Source of the DNA: Cohnella sp. SGD-V74
GTDB lineage: Bacteria > Bacillota > Bacilli > Paenibacillales > Paenibacillaceae
Assembly (NCBI RefSeq): GCF_003001675.1
Contig: NZ_PVYW01000017.1
Location: 124,001 to 188,000 of the forward strand
Reading direction: 5' to 3'
DNA: 64,000 nt
The number at the start of each line of letters is the position of its first letter. The stretch's first letter is position 1. The notes under the pieces are model-generated. The model saw only the letters and a program-made list of their open reading frames with translations, made no database searches and was not told the DNA's origin. This document shows, one piece after another, positions 17,120-26,156 of the stretch. The position numbers were made by a program, and so were the translations under genes.

Positions 17120-18244
17120 ATGAAACCAACCGTCACTCTCCGTCCGGGACAAACGCTGGCCAAGCCGGTGCTGAACAAAAACGGGATGGTCATGCTCGGC
17201 GCCGGAACGCAGCTGACCGACAAATATATCGAACGTTTGCGAACGCTGGGCATTACAGACATCTATGTCGAAGAAGACGCCTCTTCCAGGACTCAGGGAG
17301 CGGAGTCATCGCCCGCCGCTGCTTCATCCGCCTCCGCTTCGCAGGAGAGGCCGAACAGGAAGAGAAACTCCGCCGCTTCCAAAAAGGCGGTCGACGAAGC
17401 GTTCGCCAGGCTCATCGGCAATCCGCTCATCCGCCAGCAGCTGTCCGTGCCGATGCTCGGCGACCGCTTCGTGCGCATCTATCAGACGCTGCTGGAAGAG
17501 TTGTCCGATCATCGCTTCATTAAAGACAGGCTGACCCTGCTTCATATGAAGGACCCGATGCTGTTCGAGCACACGCTCAATGTCGCTACCCTGTCGGCAA
17601 TTATCGGCTTCGCCAAACAATACTTCATCGAGCCGCTTCACGATCTGATCGTCTCTGCTCTGCTGTTCGACATCGGCATGACCCAGCTTCCCGACGAACT
17701 GCTGACCAAGAAAGGCCGGCTGACGGATTACGACCGAGGGCTTATCGAGCGCCATACGGTCGAAGGCTATCAGATGCTTGTCCATCGATCCGACTTGCCC
17801 GGAGCCGCCGCGATATGCGCCCTTCAGCACCATGAACGCTATGACGGCTCCGGTTATCCGTCGGGGCTCAGCCGTTCCAATATTCACGAGTTCGCCCAGA
17901 TTATTGCCCTTGCCGACACATACGACGCGCTCGTGTCCCGGCGGCACCATCGCAGCTCCTACACGAAGAGGGACGCCGTCGAATTTCTGCTCGGCTCCGG
18001 AGATCGCATGTTCGACTTATCGCTTGTCAAGCTGTTCGTCGGCCACATCTCCATCTATCCAGTCGGAAGCCGCGTCGTTCTCAACAGCGGGCAGACGGCG
18101 GTCATCACCTCGGTCGATTCCTCTCTCGTCCAGCGTCCGATCGTCAAAATTATCCGGGAAGGGGACGGAACCCCCGTAACATCCCCCTATGAGATCGATC
18201 TGAGGGCGCAGTTCGATCTGGTCATCGTAGACACGGCCCTGTAA
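17120..18244 (+). CDS. HD-GYP protein with altered HD motif
   Basis: 374 residues. An N-terminal domain of about 50 residues (GQTLAKPVLNKNGMVMLGAGTQLT) is typical of HD-GYP proteins. A Ser/Ala-rich linker (about 55-90) leads to an HD-GYP domain and a C-terminal tail of about 75 residues. The GYP signature is intact (HHERYDGSGYPSGL, about 237-250), but the HD motif reads LLFDIGMTQ: H is replaced by F183 and the following K by M. Loss of a metal ligand suggests reduced or absent hydrolysis, perhaps a sensor or partner for the intact HD-GYP protein just upstream. Confidence 0.87.
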   Translation: MKPTVTLRPGQTLAKPVLNKNGMVMLGAGTQLTDKYIERLRTLGITDIYVEEDASSRTQGAESSPAAASSASASQERPNRKRNSAASKKAVDEAFARLIGNPLIRQQLSVPMLGDRFVRIYQTLLEELSDHRFIKDRLTLLHMKDPMLFEHTLNVATLSAIIGFAKQYFIEPLHDLIVSALLFDIGMTQLPDELLTKKGRLTDYDRGLIERHTVEGYQMLVHRSDLPGAAAICALQHHERYDGSGYPSGLSRSNIHEFAQIIALADTYDALVSRRHHRSSYTKRDAVEFLLGSGDRMFDLSLVKLFVGHISIYPVGSRVVLNSGQTAVITSVDSSLVQRPIVKIIREGDGTPVTSPYEIDLRAQFDLVIVDTAL

Positions 18245-18254
18245 CCATGCAAAA

Positions 18255-18281
18255 AGACCGTTCCGAAATCAGGAACGGTCT
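18255..18281. terminator. Hairpin terminator after the HD-GYP genes
   Basis: Stem AGACCGTTCC / GGAACGGTCT with a seven-base loop, just after the HD-GYP stop codon. The T-run lies on the minus-strand side (CTTTTT), so it works best against minus-strand readthrough but may stop both. Confidence 0.6.
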
Positions 18282-18580
18282 GGTCATGTTGTTCGTAAGC
18301 AGGCTGCGGAAGATCCGGTCATTTTCGGCGGCTCAGCTACCATGGGACAGAATCCGTCCTTTAGGCCTGAAGCTTTGCGCCCCCGTCTTTCGAGCGGGTT
18401 TGCCGTTATCGGTATGTCCTCGGTCAAATACACGATCATTATACCTACAAACGTCTTCCTATTCAATACTTTGGTAGGAAGACTTTGGTAGGACAGCAGA
18501 AGATGACCTCCCCGGCCGCCAAGCTCAAGGGGTCATCTTCTGTTGCGGCAATAGCGATTACTCGTCGTTGAGGATCGCGA
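18282..18580. other. Intergenic region without gene
   Basis: About 300 bases between converging transcripts. It holds a tandem duplicate of ACTTTGGTAGGA (around 18470-18494) and a strong hairpin with arms CAGAAGATGACC / GGTCATCTTCTG (18497-18508 and 18531-18542) that could stabilise or end the GH99-like transcript. No T-run follows it, and no coding frame is convincing. Confidence 0.5.
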
Positions 18581-19693
18581 TTATTCCGTAAACACCCGTT
18601 TCACCGCTTCCAAATAACCGTATCCGTGCAGGTCGTCCGGCTGCAGGTAGCTGGTCTCCGTCCATTCGTTCCAGCTGTTGATCGTAACGAGCGGCGCCCG
18701 CTCGGGATGGGAATCGAGATACGCTTTCGCTTTCCGCAAGGCGAGTTCGACTTTCTCCGGCGTATTACCCTTCACGATGCCGGGGCGAAACTCCTGGAAC
18801 CTCGGGTTATTGTCCCATCCGATCGAGACGTGAGGGAAATACGGGATGTCGAAAGCTTGATCGATGCGCTCCCATTCCTTCTCCACGTCGGGCAAAATGT
18901 CCCCGTACTCCCTGTCGATGTCGACAAAGTGAACGAATTGATAGTGCGTGAGGCTGTCAAAGCCGAGCAGCCGGGCCGTCTCGCTTGTCGTTGCCGTCTG
19001 TCCCCCGTCCACGCCGCTGAGATTGAAATTCGTCTCCCGCCACATCGTCAGTTGGAGGTGAAGGCCCGGAAGACCTTGCGCCACAGCACGGCCGCGAAAC
19101 CATTCCAGCGCCTCACGGGTCGCCTCGGCTCCGCCCAATCCTTTCATTAGATTAGCCAGATCGTAGACCATGAACACCGGCTTGCCGTCAAGCCGATAGT
19201 AGGACGGATGGGAGAAATAACGCTCGATCAACCGGTCGGCGATCTTCTCGAATTCCGCCCGATCGACCGCCGCGTTCCAGATAATATTGTCCTGATCACC
19301 GGACAGCCGAATATCCCACGTGTTGTTGACGTCGTGATTGGCCCACATCAAATAAAACTTCACCTTGTCGTTGTTGCGGGCTTTCAAGTAACCGTCGTTC
19401 AGGCATTGTTCCAGAAACGGGCGTCCGTCATACCAGTACCAGTCGTAGATTAACACGTTGACGCCGTGGTCCGCCGCCGCCCGGATCTGCATCTCCATAA
19501 CGTAAGGATCGGCTTCGTTCACGTATCCCCAGAGCGGCCGGCGGGGCCAATCGTGGCCAGGGAACTTCCTTACCGCGTTCTTGACGGACTGCCATTCCCC
19601 GATCCCTTCCGGCCAGAACATCCGGGTTCTCGGCTCATCTCCCGTGTACGCCGGCCACACGTAGGCGGCGACGTCGTATCGATTGCTCATCAT
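18581..19693 (-). CDS. GH99-like (WbsX-type) glycosidase domain protein
   Basis: 370 residues resembling the WbsX/GH99-like family: DVAAYVWPAYTGD at the start, LIYDWYWYDGRPFLEQCLND near 80-100, YYRLDGKPVFMVYDL, and the closing NSWNEWTETSYLQPDDLHGYGYLEAVKR. Related GH99 enzymes are endo-acting on alpha-mannosides, but this branch also occurs in surface-polysaccharide clusters, so the substrate is open. No signal peptide. It is the last gene of a minus-strand operon after a binding protein and two permeases, so it probably acts on the imported glycan. Two adjacent ATG codons (19693, 19690) follow GGAGG very closely, so the start is uncertain by one codon. Confidence 0.82.
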   Translation of the reverse strand: MMSNRYDVAAYVWPAYTGDEPRTRMFWPEGIGEWQSVKNAVRKFPGHDWPRRPLWGYVNEADPYVMEMQIRAAADHGVNVLIYDWYWYDGRPFLEQCLNDGYLKARNNDKVKFYLMWANHDVNNTWDIRLSGDQDNIIWNAAVDRAEFEKIADRLIERYFSHPSYYRLDGKPVFMVYDLANLMKGLGGAEATREALEWFRGRAVAQGLPGLHLQLTMWRETNFNLSGVDGGQTATTSETARLLGFDSLTHYQFVHFVDIDREYGDILPDVEKEWERIDQAFDIPYFPHVSIGWDNNPRFQEFRPGIVKGNTPEKVELALRKAKAYLDSHPERAPLVTINSWNEWTETSYLQPDDLHGYGYLEAVKRVFTE

Positions 19694-19729
19694 CCATCCT
19701 CCATACGAATCGTAATTGTGTTGCCGAAT

Positions 19730-20623
19730 CTAGCCTTTTACACTGCCCAAAACGATCCCCTTCATAAAATACTTCTGGAGAAACGGGTACACGGCCAGGA
19801 TCGGAGCCGCCGCGATGAAGATTTGGGCGGATTTCAACGTTCTGTCCGATATTTGCGACAACAGCTTGAGCTCCTCCTGCGATGCGGATACGAACAAAGA
19901 CATATCGCGGCTGGCGATAATCGTCTGCAGGTACGTTTGCAGAGGGTACTCCGAGGGGGAGCGCATCAGAATCAACCCGTCGAACCAGGAGTTCCAATGT
20001 CCCACGCACGTGAACAGCACCAGTGTGGCGAGGGCCGGAACCGACAGCGGCAAATAAATCCGGCTCAGCACCGTCCAATGCCCTGCGCCGTCCATGACTG
20101 CGGATTCCCCGATCTCCTTCGGCACTTGGCGGAAGAAATTAAGCAAAATGATGACATTAAACACCGGAACGGCGCCCGGCAATATTAATGCCCAGAGAGA
20201 CCCCATGAGACCGAACTGCTTGATCGTCATGTACCATGGGATCATCCCGCCGCTAAAGATGATAGTCACGAACAAGTACCAGGCATACGCGTTCCTGCCG
20301 TACAGCTCGCCCTTTTCTTTGGACAGCGGATAAGCGGCGAAAATCGTAAGCAGCATGTTGATCGCCAGTCCCAGGCCGACGCGCTCCAGCGTAACGACGA
20401 ACGAAGTCAGAAACTGCGGCTTGGTCAACGCATACTGGTAGGAGCTTAGATTGAACTCGACCGGCCACAGGGTGACTTGCCCGGACGCCGCCGCGGTGCT
20501 GGAGCTGAAAGATACAGCCAGCACATGGAGGATCGGGAAGACGCACAGCAGCGCGGCGCCAATCAGAAACGTATAATTAACGGTTTCGAATATTCGGCCT
20601 CTCAACGTTTGATAGGAATGCAA
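19730..20623 (-). CDS. LplC-like sugar ABC transporter permease
   Basis: 297-residue CUT1 permease of the LplC/YtcP type with about six membrane segments and EAA loop (KEIGESAVMDGAGHWTVLSRIYLPL). It ends in KYFMKGIVLGSVKG, the usual tail of this subfamily. It lies 18 bases after the partner permease and before the GH99-like gene. Substrate unknown; probably a polysaccharide fragment processed by the downstream enzyme. Confidence 0.92.
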   Translation of the reverse strand: MHSYQTLRGRIFETVNYTFLIGAALLCVFPILHVLAVSFSSSTAAASGQVTLWPVEFNLSSYQYALTKPQFLTSFVVTLERVGLGLAINMLLTIFAAYPLSKEKGELYGRNAYAWYLFVTIIFSGGMIPWYMTIKQFGLMGSLWALILPGAVPVFNVIILLNFFRQVPKEIGESAVMDGAGHWTVLSRIYLPLSVPALATLVLFTCVGHWNSWFDGLILMRSPSEYPLQTYLQTIIASRDMSLFVSASQEELKLLSQISDRTLKSAQIFIAAAPILAVYPFLQKYFMKGIVLGSVKG

Positions 20624-20641
20624 GTGCGCTCGCTCCTCTGC

Positions 20642-21604
20642 TTAAAAAATACGATAGCCTGCAAACTTGGAGGCAAGCCTGTAACCCGTCACAATGAACA
20701 GAAACGACACGACCGACTTGAACAGTCCGACCGCCGTAGCGACGCCGTATTGGCTGTTCTGCAAACCGATGCGATAGACGAACGTGTCCAAAATGTCTCC
20801 CGTCTTGTACACGATCGGGCTGTACAGGTTGAACACCTGCTCGAACCCCGCATTCAACACGTTGCCGAGGCTAAGCGTGGCCATAAGCACGATGATCGGC
20901 ATCATCCCCGGCAGCGTCACGTGGAAAACCTGGCGAACGCGGCTGGCTCCGTCCATCACGGCGGCTTCGTACAACGACGGGTTGATCGAAGTGATGGCGG
21001 CCAAATAAATAATCGTGCCGTAGCCGAATTCCTTCCATACGTCCGTAGTCACGAGAATATAAGGAAACATGCGCTCGTCCGCCAGGAAGAAAATCGGCTT
21101 GATTCCGATCGCGTTCAGCAAGCCGTTGACGATGCCTTCGCTGGGGGACAAAATATCGATCAGGATGCCGGAGAGAATGACCCACGACAAGAAATGCGGA
21201 ATGTAAATGAGCGTTTGGATGGTGCGCTTGACGAAGCTTCTGCGGATCATATCCAGCAGAATAGCGAAGACGACGGGGACGATCAGTCCCAATACGATTT
21301 TGAGCAGCGCAATAAAGACGGTATTCCAGAGCACCTGCAGCGTGTCGGGCATTGCGTACATGTATTTGAAATTGTCGAGTCCTATCCATGGGGAATGAAA
21401 GAAGCCCTTAGTCGGATTAAAATTCTGAAATGCAATCACGATTCCGATCATCGGATAATAGCTGAAGGCCGCAACCAACAGGATGCAGGGGAGCATCATG
21501 ACGTGCATTGGCAGCTGCTGCCGGATTTTCGCGGTTTTGCGAGAGCGAGCCTTGGCTGCACCGCCGCCCGGAACTACGGATTCGGTTAAAGCCATTCCCT
21601 TCAT
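20642..21604 (-). CDS. LplB-like sugar ABC transporter permease
   Basis: Permease with the hydrophilic N-terminus and six membrane segments of the LplB family, including PCILLVAAFSYYPMIGIVIAF and the EAA loop (SLYEAAVMDGASRVRQVFHVTLPG). The start lies in a run TTG...ATGATG; the ATG at 21604 is seven bases from AGGAG, while ATG 21607 and TTG 21619 remain possible. It follows the binding-protein gene on the same strand. Confidence 0.9.
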   Translation of the reverse strand: MKGMALTESVVPGGGAAKARSRKTAKIRQQLPMHVMMLPCILLVAAFSYYPMIGIVIAFQNFNPTKGFFHSPWIGLDNFKYMYAMPDTLQVLWNTVFIALLKIVLGLIVPVVFAILLDMIRRSFVKRTIQTLIYIPHFLSWVILSGILIDILSPSEGIVNGLLNAIGIKPIFFLADERMFPYILVTTDVWKEFGYGTIIYLAAITSINPSLYEAAVMDGASRVRQVFHVTLPGMMPIIVLMATLSLGNVLNAGFEQVFNLYSPIVYKTGDILDTFVYRIGLQNSQYGVATAVGLFKSVVSFLFIVTGYRLASKFAGYRIF

Positions 21605-21670
21605 CATTCCTCTCCTCAAGCTCCGCCGGCCGATCGAAGCGGACCTCTTCGGCCGGCGGAGCAGGCGTGC

Positions 21671-23377
21671 CTACTTGGCCGCGTTGACTTCCTTCGTGAT
21701 GTCGTCTCCGCCAAGCTTTTTCCACTTCTCCACGTAGGAGTCGAATTCGTCCAGCGGCGCCGAACCCATGATGATCTTGGTGAATGTCTCGCTCCTCATT
21801 TGATTCAGCGTCGCTCCCTTCTGCGTCATCGACTCCGTGTCTCCCTTGATGTAGCCGTTTTTCAGGAACAGGTTATTTCGATCGTAATGGTCGATTACGC
21901 TGAAGGCGCTGTTGTCCGGACCGGCCCACCCATTGGAGCTCCACAACGTGTTGTCTCCGGCCTTATATTTCTCAATGTTGCCGACATTGTCCTTAATCCA
22001 GTAATTTTCGAGTACGCTCTGATCGTTCTCCTTGAAATACTTGCTCACGTTCTGATGAATGAACAGGTTCTGCTGCGGGAAGAACGTCGTCATGACGGCC
22101 AATTGATAGAATTGATCCGGATAGGTTTCCAGCTTGCTGTCCTGTCCGTGGTAGATCGGATCGAAGTCGGGGCTGAGCGCCGGGTCCTTCGCGTAGAAAT
22201 AGTTGTACAGCTTGATAGCGGCTTCCGGGTTTTTCATCTTCTTGTTCACGACGTAGAACGTGGCGGACGATCCGTTGATCATCGGTTTGGCCTGCTGTCC
22301 GTCGGCGGATACGATCGGGTACGCTTGCCAATCGGCATTCGGGTCTTTGTTCTTGGAGTCCTGCAGCGGCCAGAACGGCAGGAAGTGCTGACCGAAGACC
22401 ATGCCGATTCTGCCCGCCGTTACCGCCTCCGCGACCTTGCCCCCGTCTTTGACGGAAAATTCCGTATCGATATAGCCGTTGCCGTACATTTCCGCCACTT
22501 TGCCGAGAGCGGTCCTGACCGCCGGTTGAACGCCCCCGTAGACAAGATTGCCGCTGCCATCGTCCAGCCACCCGTTGGCGTATCCGGTATAGCCTTCGAA
22601 GAAACCGTCCAGCGAGGCAAAGCCGCCGAACAGATCCTTCTGGAGCCCCAGGCCGAACGTATCGTTCTTCCCGTTCCGATCCGGATCGTCCTTCGTAAAC
22701 GCTTCCACGATGTGAAGCACGTCATCCATCGTTTTCGGCGGCTCCAGATTCAGATTTTTCAACCAGTCCGCGCGAATCCATATCATCGAAGCTCCGTCGA
22801 TCGCGCCGTTAATTTGCGGCAGCCCCATGAGCCTGCCGTCCACCGTTGCCTGCGACAGGCCGATACGCTGGTCTGCCTCCATCATCTGCTTCGTGAAGTC
22901 GGAAGCGTACTGATCAAACAATTCGGTAATGTCCATGGCGACGCCCGTATCCACCAGCATTTTGAACTGTCTCGAATTGACCGGGATAATGTCCGGCAAG
23001 TCGTTGGAGGAGATCGATACGTTCATTTTTTGTTCCAGCTGTGCACCCGGCACGGTCCACAGGTAATTGATCTTAATGCCCAGATCGTTCTCGTAACCGC
23101 GCGTCCACACGTTGTCGCTCAGTACGTCCGGCTTGATCGACACCGATTTTTGCACCTGATCGCTTAATCCCATCACCGAAGTCACGGTAATCGGCGGGTC
23201 GTATTTCGCTTTCGGATCGGCAGGCTGCTCCGCGCCGGCAGTCGATGCGCCGCCGGCTGAGGGAGAGCTTGCCCCCTTATGGTTGTCGTCGTTCGAACCG
23301 CTGCACGCGGCAAGCGACCATGCCATCATGCCGATCATCGCGACCGACAGCGCTTTATGAAGTCGTTTTGTTGTCAT
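21671..23377 (-). CDS. LplA-like extracellular sugar-binding lipoprotein
   Basis: Solute-binding lipoprotein of 568 residues. A signal peptide ends in the lipobox SLAAC with C25 as the lipid-attached residue. A low-complexity linker rich in Ser, Gly and Ala comes before the binding domain (PPITVTSVMGLSDQ onward), a usual length for the LplA family. The ATG at 23377 follows AAAGGGG; an upstream in-frame start at 23431 lacks a site and would bury the signal peptide. It is first in the operon with two permeases and the GH99-like gene. A cre-like site and an inverted repeat lie upstream. Confidence 0.92.
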   Translation of the reverse strand: MTTKRLHKALSVAMIGMMAWSLAACSGSNDDNHKGASSPSAGGASTAGAEQPADPKAKYDPPITVTSVMGLSDQVQKSVSIKPDVLSDNVWTRGYENDLGIKINYLWTVPGAQLEQKMNVSISSNDLPDIIPVNSRQFKMLVDTGVAMDITELFDQYASDFTKQMMEADQRIGLSQATVDGRLMGLPQINGAIDGASMIWIRADWLKNLNLEPPKTMDDVLHIVEAFTKDDPDRNGKNDTFGLGLQKDLFGGFASLDGFFEGYTGYANGWLDDGSGNLVYGGVQPAVRTALGKVAEMYGNGYIDTEFSVKDGGKVAEAVTAGRIGMVFGQHFLPFWPLQDSKNKDPNADWQAYPIVSADGQQAKPMINGSSATFYVVNKKMKNPEAAIKLYNYFYAKDPALSPDFDPIYHGQDSKLETYPDQFYQLAVMTTFFPQQNLFIHQNVSKYFKENDQSVLENYWIKDNVGNIEKYKAGDNTLWSSNGWAGPDNSAFSVIDHYDRNNLFLKNGYIKGDTESMTQKGATLNQMRSETFTKIIMGSAPLDEFDSYVEKWKKLGGDDITKEVNAAK

Positions 23378-23439
23378 GCCCGTTCCCCTTTTTATCCGTC
23401 GTTGAGTTACAGCGGCCGACTGCAATTTCATTGTAAATA

Positions 23440-23477
23440 AACTGTAAGCACTTTCATATCTTCATTTCTTTACAGTT
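23440..23477 (-). promoter_or_regulatory. Regulatory region with cre-like site and inverted repeat
   Basis: On the minus strand TGAAAGTGCTTACA (23456-23443) matches the CcpA cre consensus except for T in place of C in the central CG. An inverted repeat AACTGTAA / TTACAGTT spans 23440-23447 and 23470-23477 and overlaps it; it could bind the neighbouring AraC-type regulator or shape the leader. Both lie between the regulator gene and the binding-protein gene. Confidence 0.45.
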
Positions 23478-23488
23478 CATTCATTTGT

Positions 23489-24223
23489 TTACCTGTTGGC
23501 GGCATCTCTGTAATCCTGCGGTGTAAGGCCCGTTATTCGCTTGAACGAACGAGTGAAATTCGACGAGGAACCGTACCCCAGCGCTTCGGCGATGTCGTTG
23601 ACCTTGATGTTCGGATCGGTCAGCATTTGCTTGGCCCGTTCCACTTTCACGTTCTGGGCGTATTCGGATAGATTAAGGCCGGTTTGCTGCTTGAAGAAAC
23701 GGGACAGATAGCTCGGGTTAAAATGAACGACTTCCGCCAGCGACACCAGCGAGACGTCCTGATGGAGATGCGCTTCGATATAACTCTTGACCTTGTCCAC
23801 GATTTCCATCGCCCGTCCTTCCGTCCTCAGCATCCGCAGGGACGGGTCCAGTTCCACGGCCAGTTCCTCGACGACCTCGACGATTTTGTCGTAACCTTCG
23901 GTCTTCAGCACGTAACGTTCGGCCCCATGCTCCAGAGCGCCGTAGGCATAATCGAACTCCTTGTAGCCGGTCAGAAAAACGACCTTGCATGCCGGCCAAT
24001 GCCGCTTGGCCTGCTTCAGCAGTTCGATTCCGTCGATCCCCGGCATGCGAATGTCCGATATGAGAAGATCGATTCGCATCCGACTGATCAGCTCGAGCGC
24101 GTCTTTGCCGGAATAGGCGCGGTGAACGTCCAGCTCCCACTTCTCGTTTTCCTTGAATTCCTCGTACAGCCCGTCCGCGATGATCGGCTCATCGTCGACA
24201 ATAAGCAATGTAAGCATGAACAT
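23489..24223 (-). CDS. Response regulator, receiver plus AraC HTH
   Basis: Short YesN-type regulator of 244 residues. The receiver has D57 in ISDIRMPG and a conserved Lys in YVLKTEG; the C-terminal AraC domain (about 145-244) includes HFNPSYLSRFFKQQTGLNL and ALGYGSSSNFTRSFKRITG. It lacks the long middle region of the other two regulators of this type in the window. Start at ATG 24223 after GGGGAGG. It lies 16 bases after its kinase gene and upstream of the transporter operon it probably activates. Confidence 0.92.
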   Translation of the reverse strand: MFMLTLLIVDDEPIIADGLYEEFKENEKWELDVHRAYSGKDALELISRMRIDLLISDIRMPGIDGIELLKQAKRHWPACKVVFLTGYKEFDYAYGALEHGAERYVLKTEGYDKIVEVVEELAVELDPSLRMLRTEGRAMEIVDKVKSYIEAHLHQDVSLVSLAEVVHFNPSYLSRFFKQQTGLNLSEYAQNVKVERAKQMLTDPNIKVNDIAEALGYGSSSNFTRSFKRITGLTPQDYRDAANR

Positions 24224-24239
24224 CCCTTCCTCCCCGAAT

Positions 24240-25970
24240 TTATTCGCCGACCTCAAGCCGGATCGCGACGACCACGAAATCCGGGCCGTTGACGATCCGA
24301 ATTCCGCTTCGCTCGCCGAAGCGAAGCCGGATTCTTTGATGAATGTTGAGCATCCCCGTCGTCTCCTTCTGACCGAAATCCGCCGCTGTCGCCTCGTCCG
24401 TGACCGACAGAAGCGCCTCTTCGCTCATCGGCTCGCCGTTATTGGCAACCTCGATTCTTATTCCGCGCGGTTCGGGGATAAATTGGACATGAAGCACCCC
24501 GTTCTCTTCCATTTTCTCCAGCCCGTGTTCGAAAGCGTTCTCAATGATCGGCTGCAAAATGAGTCTCGGCACCGCCAAGCCTGCGTATTCGGTCGGCAGC
24601 TCGCCGAATTCGACCCGTATCCGGTTCGAGAATCGTTTCTCCTGGATGTCGCAGTACACTTTGGCATGATTGACCTCCCGCTCCAAAGTGACCTCGTCCG
24701 ACGCGTTGCGGCTAAGGAACTGGAAGTATTCCCCCAGCTGCAGTTGAAACTTCATCAGTTCCTCGTATTTGCCCCTTCGCGTCATCGTATACAGAAGAAA
24801 AAAGCTGTTGTAGAGAAAATGAGGATTGATTTGCGCCTGCAGCTGCTTCAGTTCCGCGCGCTGCACCATAATGGTCTGCCGGTAATTCTGATCGATCAGC
24901 GAACGCAGCCGGACGAGCATCGAGTTGAAGCGATGGTACAGGACGCCGAATTCGTCTTCGAACGGGTGTCCGATCGTAAAGTCCAGATCTCCCGTTTCGA
25001 GTCTTCTGAAGCCGTCGAGCAGCTTGCGCAGAGGACTGCGGAGAAATCGAATAATCGCCAGCGAGAACAGCACGGCGATCAGCATGACGGCGGTCGTCAA
25101 TATCCAGAACCAGATTTTATGCTTGTCCAGTCCTGCGAAGAAAGCGTCCTCCGGCAAATAACTGACGAGCGTAACCCCGAGATAAGGCGACGTATCGAAA
25201 ATGTACAAATAGGACTTGCCTGCGATTTCGACCGTCCCGCTGCCGCTCTCCCGATCGTCGATCAGCGACCTGATGCGTTCTTCGGCCAAAGTCGCCTGCG
25301 TTTTCGACAGCAGCAGCCGTTTGCCGGAATCCAGCAGGAAGGAACCGCTGTCCTTATCCGCGTTAAGGGAGCCGAGCGAGGCTTTCAATTGCGGCAAGGA
25401 CAGCTTGACCAAGACGGAATATAGAGGGGGAGAGCCGGACGTGCTGTAATTGGGCGGAAAAAAGGCGTTAAGAAACAGATGATTGTCTTGATAAATCAAC
25501 TGAGAAGGCGTTGAATCGTCGAACAGCTGCATCCGCTCCAAGTCAGAGGGCTGCATTTCGCCGATGCTTCCTTCGGCGGGAATCGCACGTTGAATCGACG
25601 GGATATATGCGGTAACGTTTTCGATGTATACGCTTCCGTTTTTGATCGCGCTTAATCGCTGCTGCAGCTTGATCATGTAATAACCTCTCTCGTACGCGTT
25701 CATGAACGGAACGTTGTTGGCGAGCAGGTTAATATCGTCGTTGTACAGCGTATCGGATTGAACGAGCTTCATGCCTTGAATTTCTTTGGAGATCTTGTCC
25801 AAATAATACGACATTTGCGCCGCTTTGGAATTGGAGATCTCCTCCTTGATCGCGTTTAAGCCCCACATGTACATGTTGATCCCGATCGCGTACAACGGCG
25901 CCATAATAATCAAGAAAGTAAGAATAAGCCTTATCAGTATCGACTTCCGCCAAAAGGCGAATATTCTCAC
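24240..25970 (-). CDS. Sensor histidine kinase (YesM-like)
   Basis: 576-residue membrane kinase: membrane segment near 12-32, extracellular sensor of about 240 residues, second membrane segment (WFWILTTAVMLIAVLFSLAI), HAMP, then the His_kinase domain with His in QINPHFLYNSFFLLY and ATPase region IIENAFEHGLE. The last box is less canonical (ETTGMLNIHQRIRLRFGERSG), though the overall kinase fold is intact. It pairs with the regulator 16 bases downstream. Confidence 0.9.
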   Translation of the reverse strand: MRIFAFWRKSILIRLILTFLIIMAPLYAIGINMYMWGLNAIKEEISNSKAAQMSYYLDKISKEIQGMKLVQSDTLYNDDINLLANNVPFMNAYERGYYMIKLQQRLSAIKNGSVYIENVTAYIPSIQRAIPAEGSIGEMQPSDLERMQLFDDSTPSQLIYQDNHLFLNAFFPPNYSTSGSPPLYSVLVKLSLPQLKASLGSLNADKDSGSFLLDSGKRLLLSKTQATLAEERIRSLIDDRESGSGTVEIAGKSYLYIFDTSPYLGVTLVSYLPEDAFFAGLDKHKIWFWILTTAVMLIAVLFSLAIIRFLRSPLRKLLDGFRRLETGDLDFTIGHPFEDEFGVLYHRFNSMLVRLRSLIDQNYRQTIMVQRAELKQLQAQINPHFLYNSFFLLYTMTRRGKYEELMKFQLQLGEYFQFLSRNASDEVTLEREVNHAKVYCDIQEKRFSNRIRVEFGELPTEYAGLAVPRLILQPIIENAFEHGLEKMEENGVLHVQFIPEPRGIRIEVANNGEPMSEEALLSVTDEATAADFGQKETTGMLNIHQRIRLRFGERSGIRIVNGPDFVVVAIRLEVGE

Positions 25971-26102
25971 GCCATCGTCCCCTTTGTGCCGCTGAATGTT
26001 AACGTTCCTGTATTATAGGATCAGTTCTCCGCATTCATCAAGAGCGAAAAGCGTCCGGCATCGGTATAACATGCTCTTGTTGGATGATTTGTGGCAAACC
26101 AA

Positions 26103-26124
26103 AACCACTCTGTAGAGAGTGGTT
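26103..26124. terminator. Hairpin near the end of the coiled-coil protein gene
   Basis: Perfect nine-base arms AACCACTCT / AGAGTGGTT with a four-base loop, about 30 bases beyond the stop of the minus-strand gene at 26157. The T content after it is modest on either strand (GGTTTTGG on the minus), so strength is uncertain. Confidence 0.55.
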
Positions 26125-26156
26125 GGTGGAAGGAATCTATTCTTTTCTCGCTTGTC

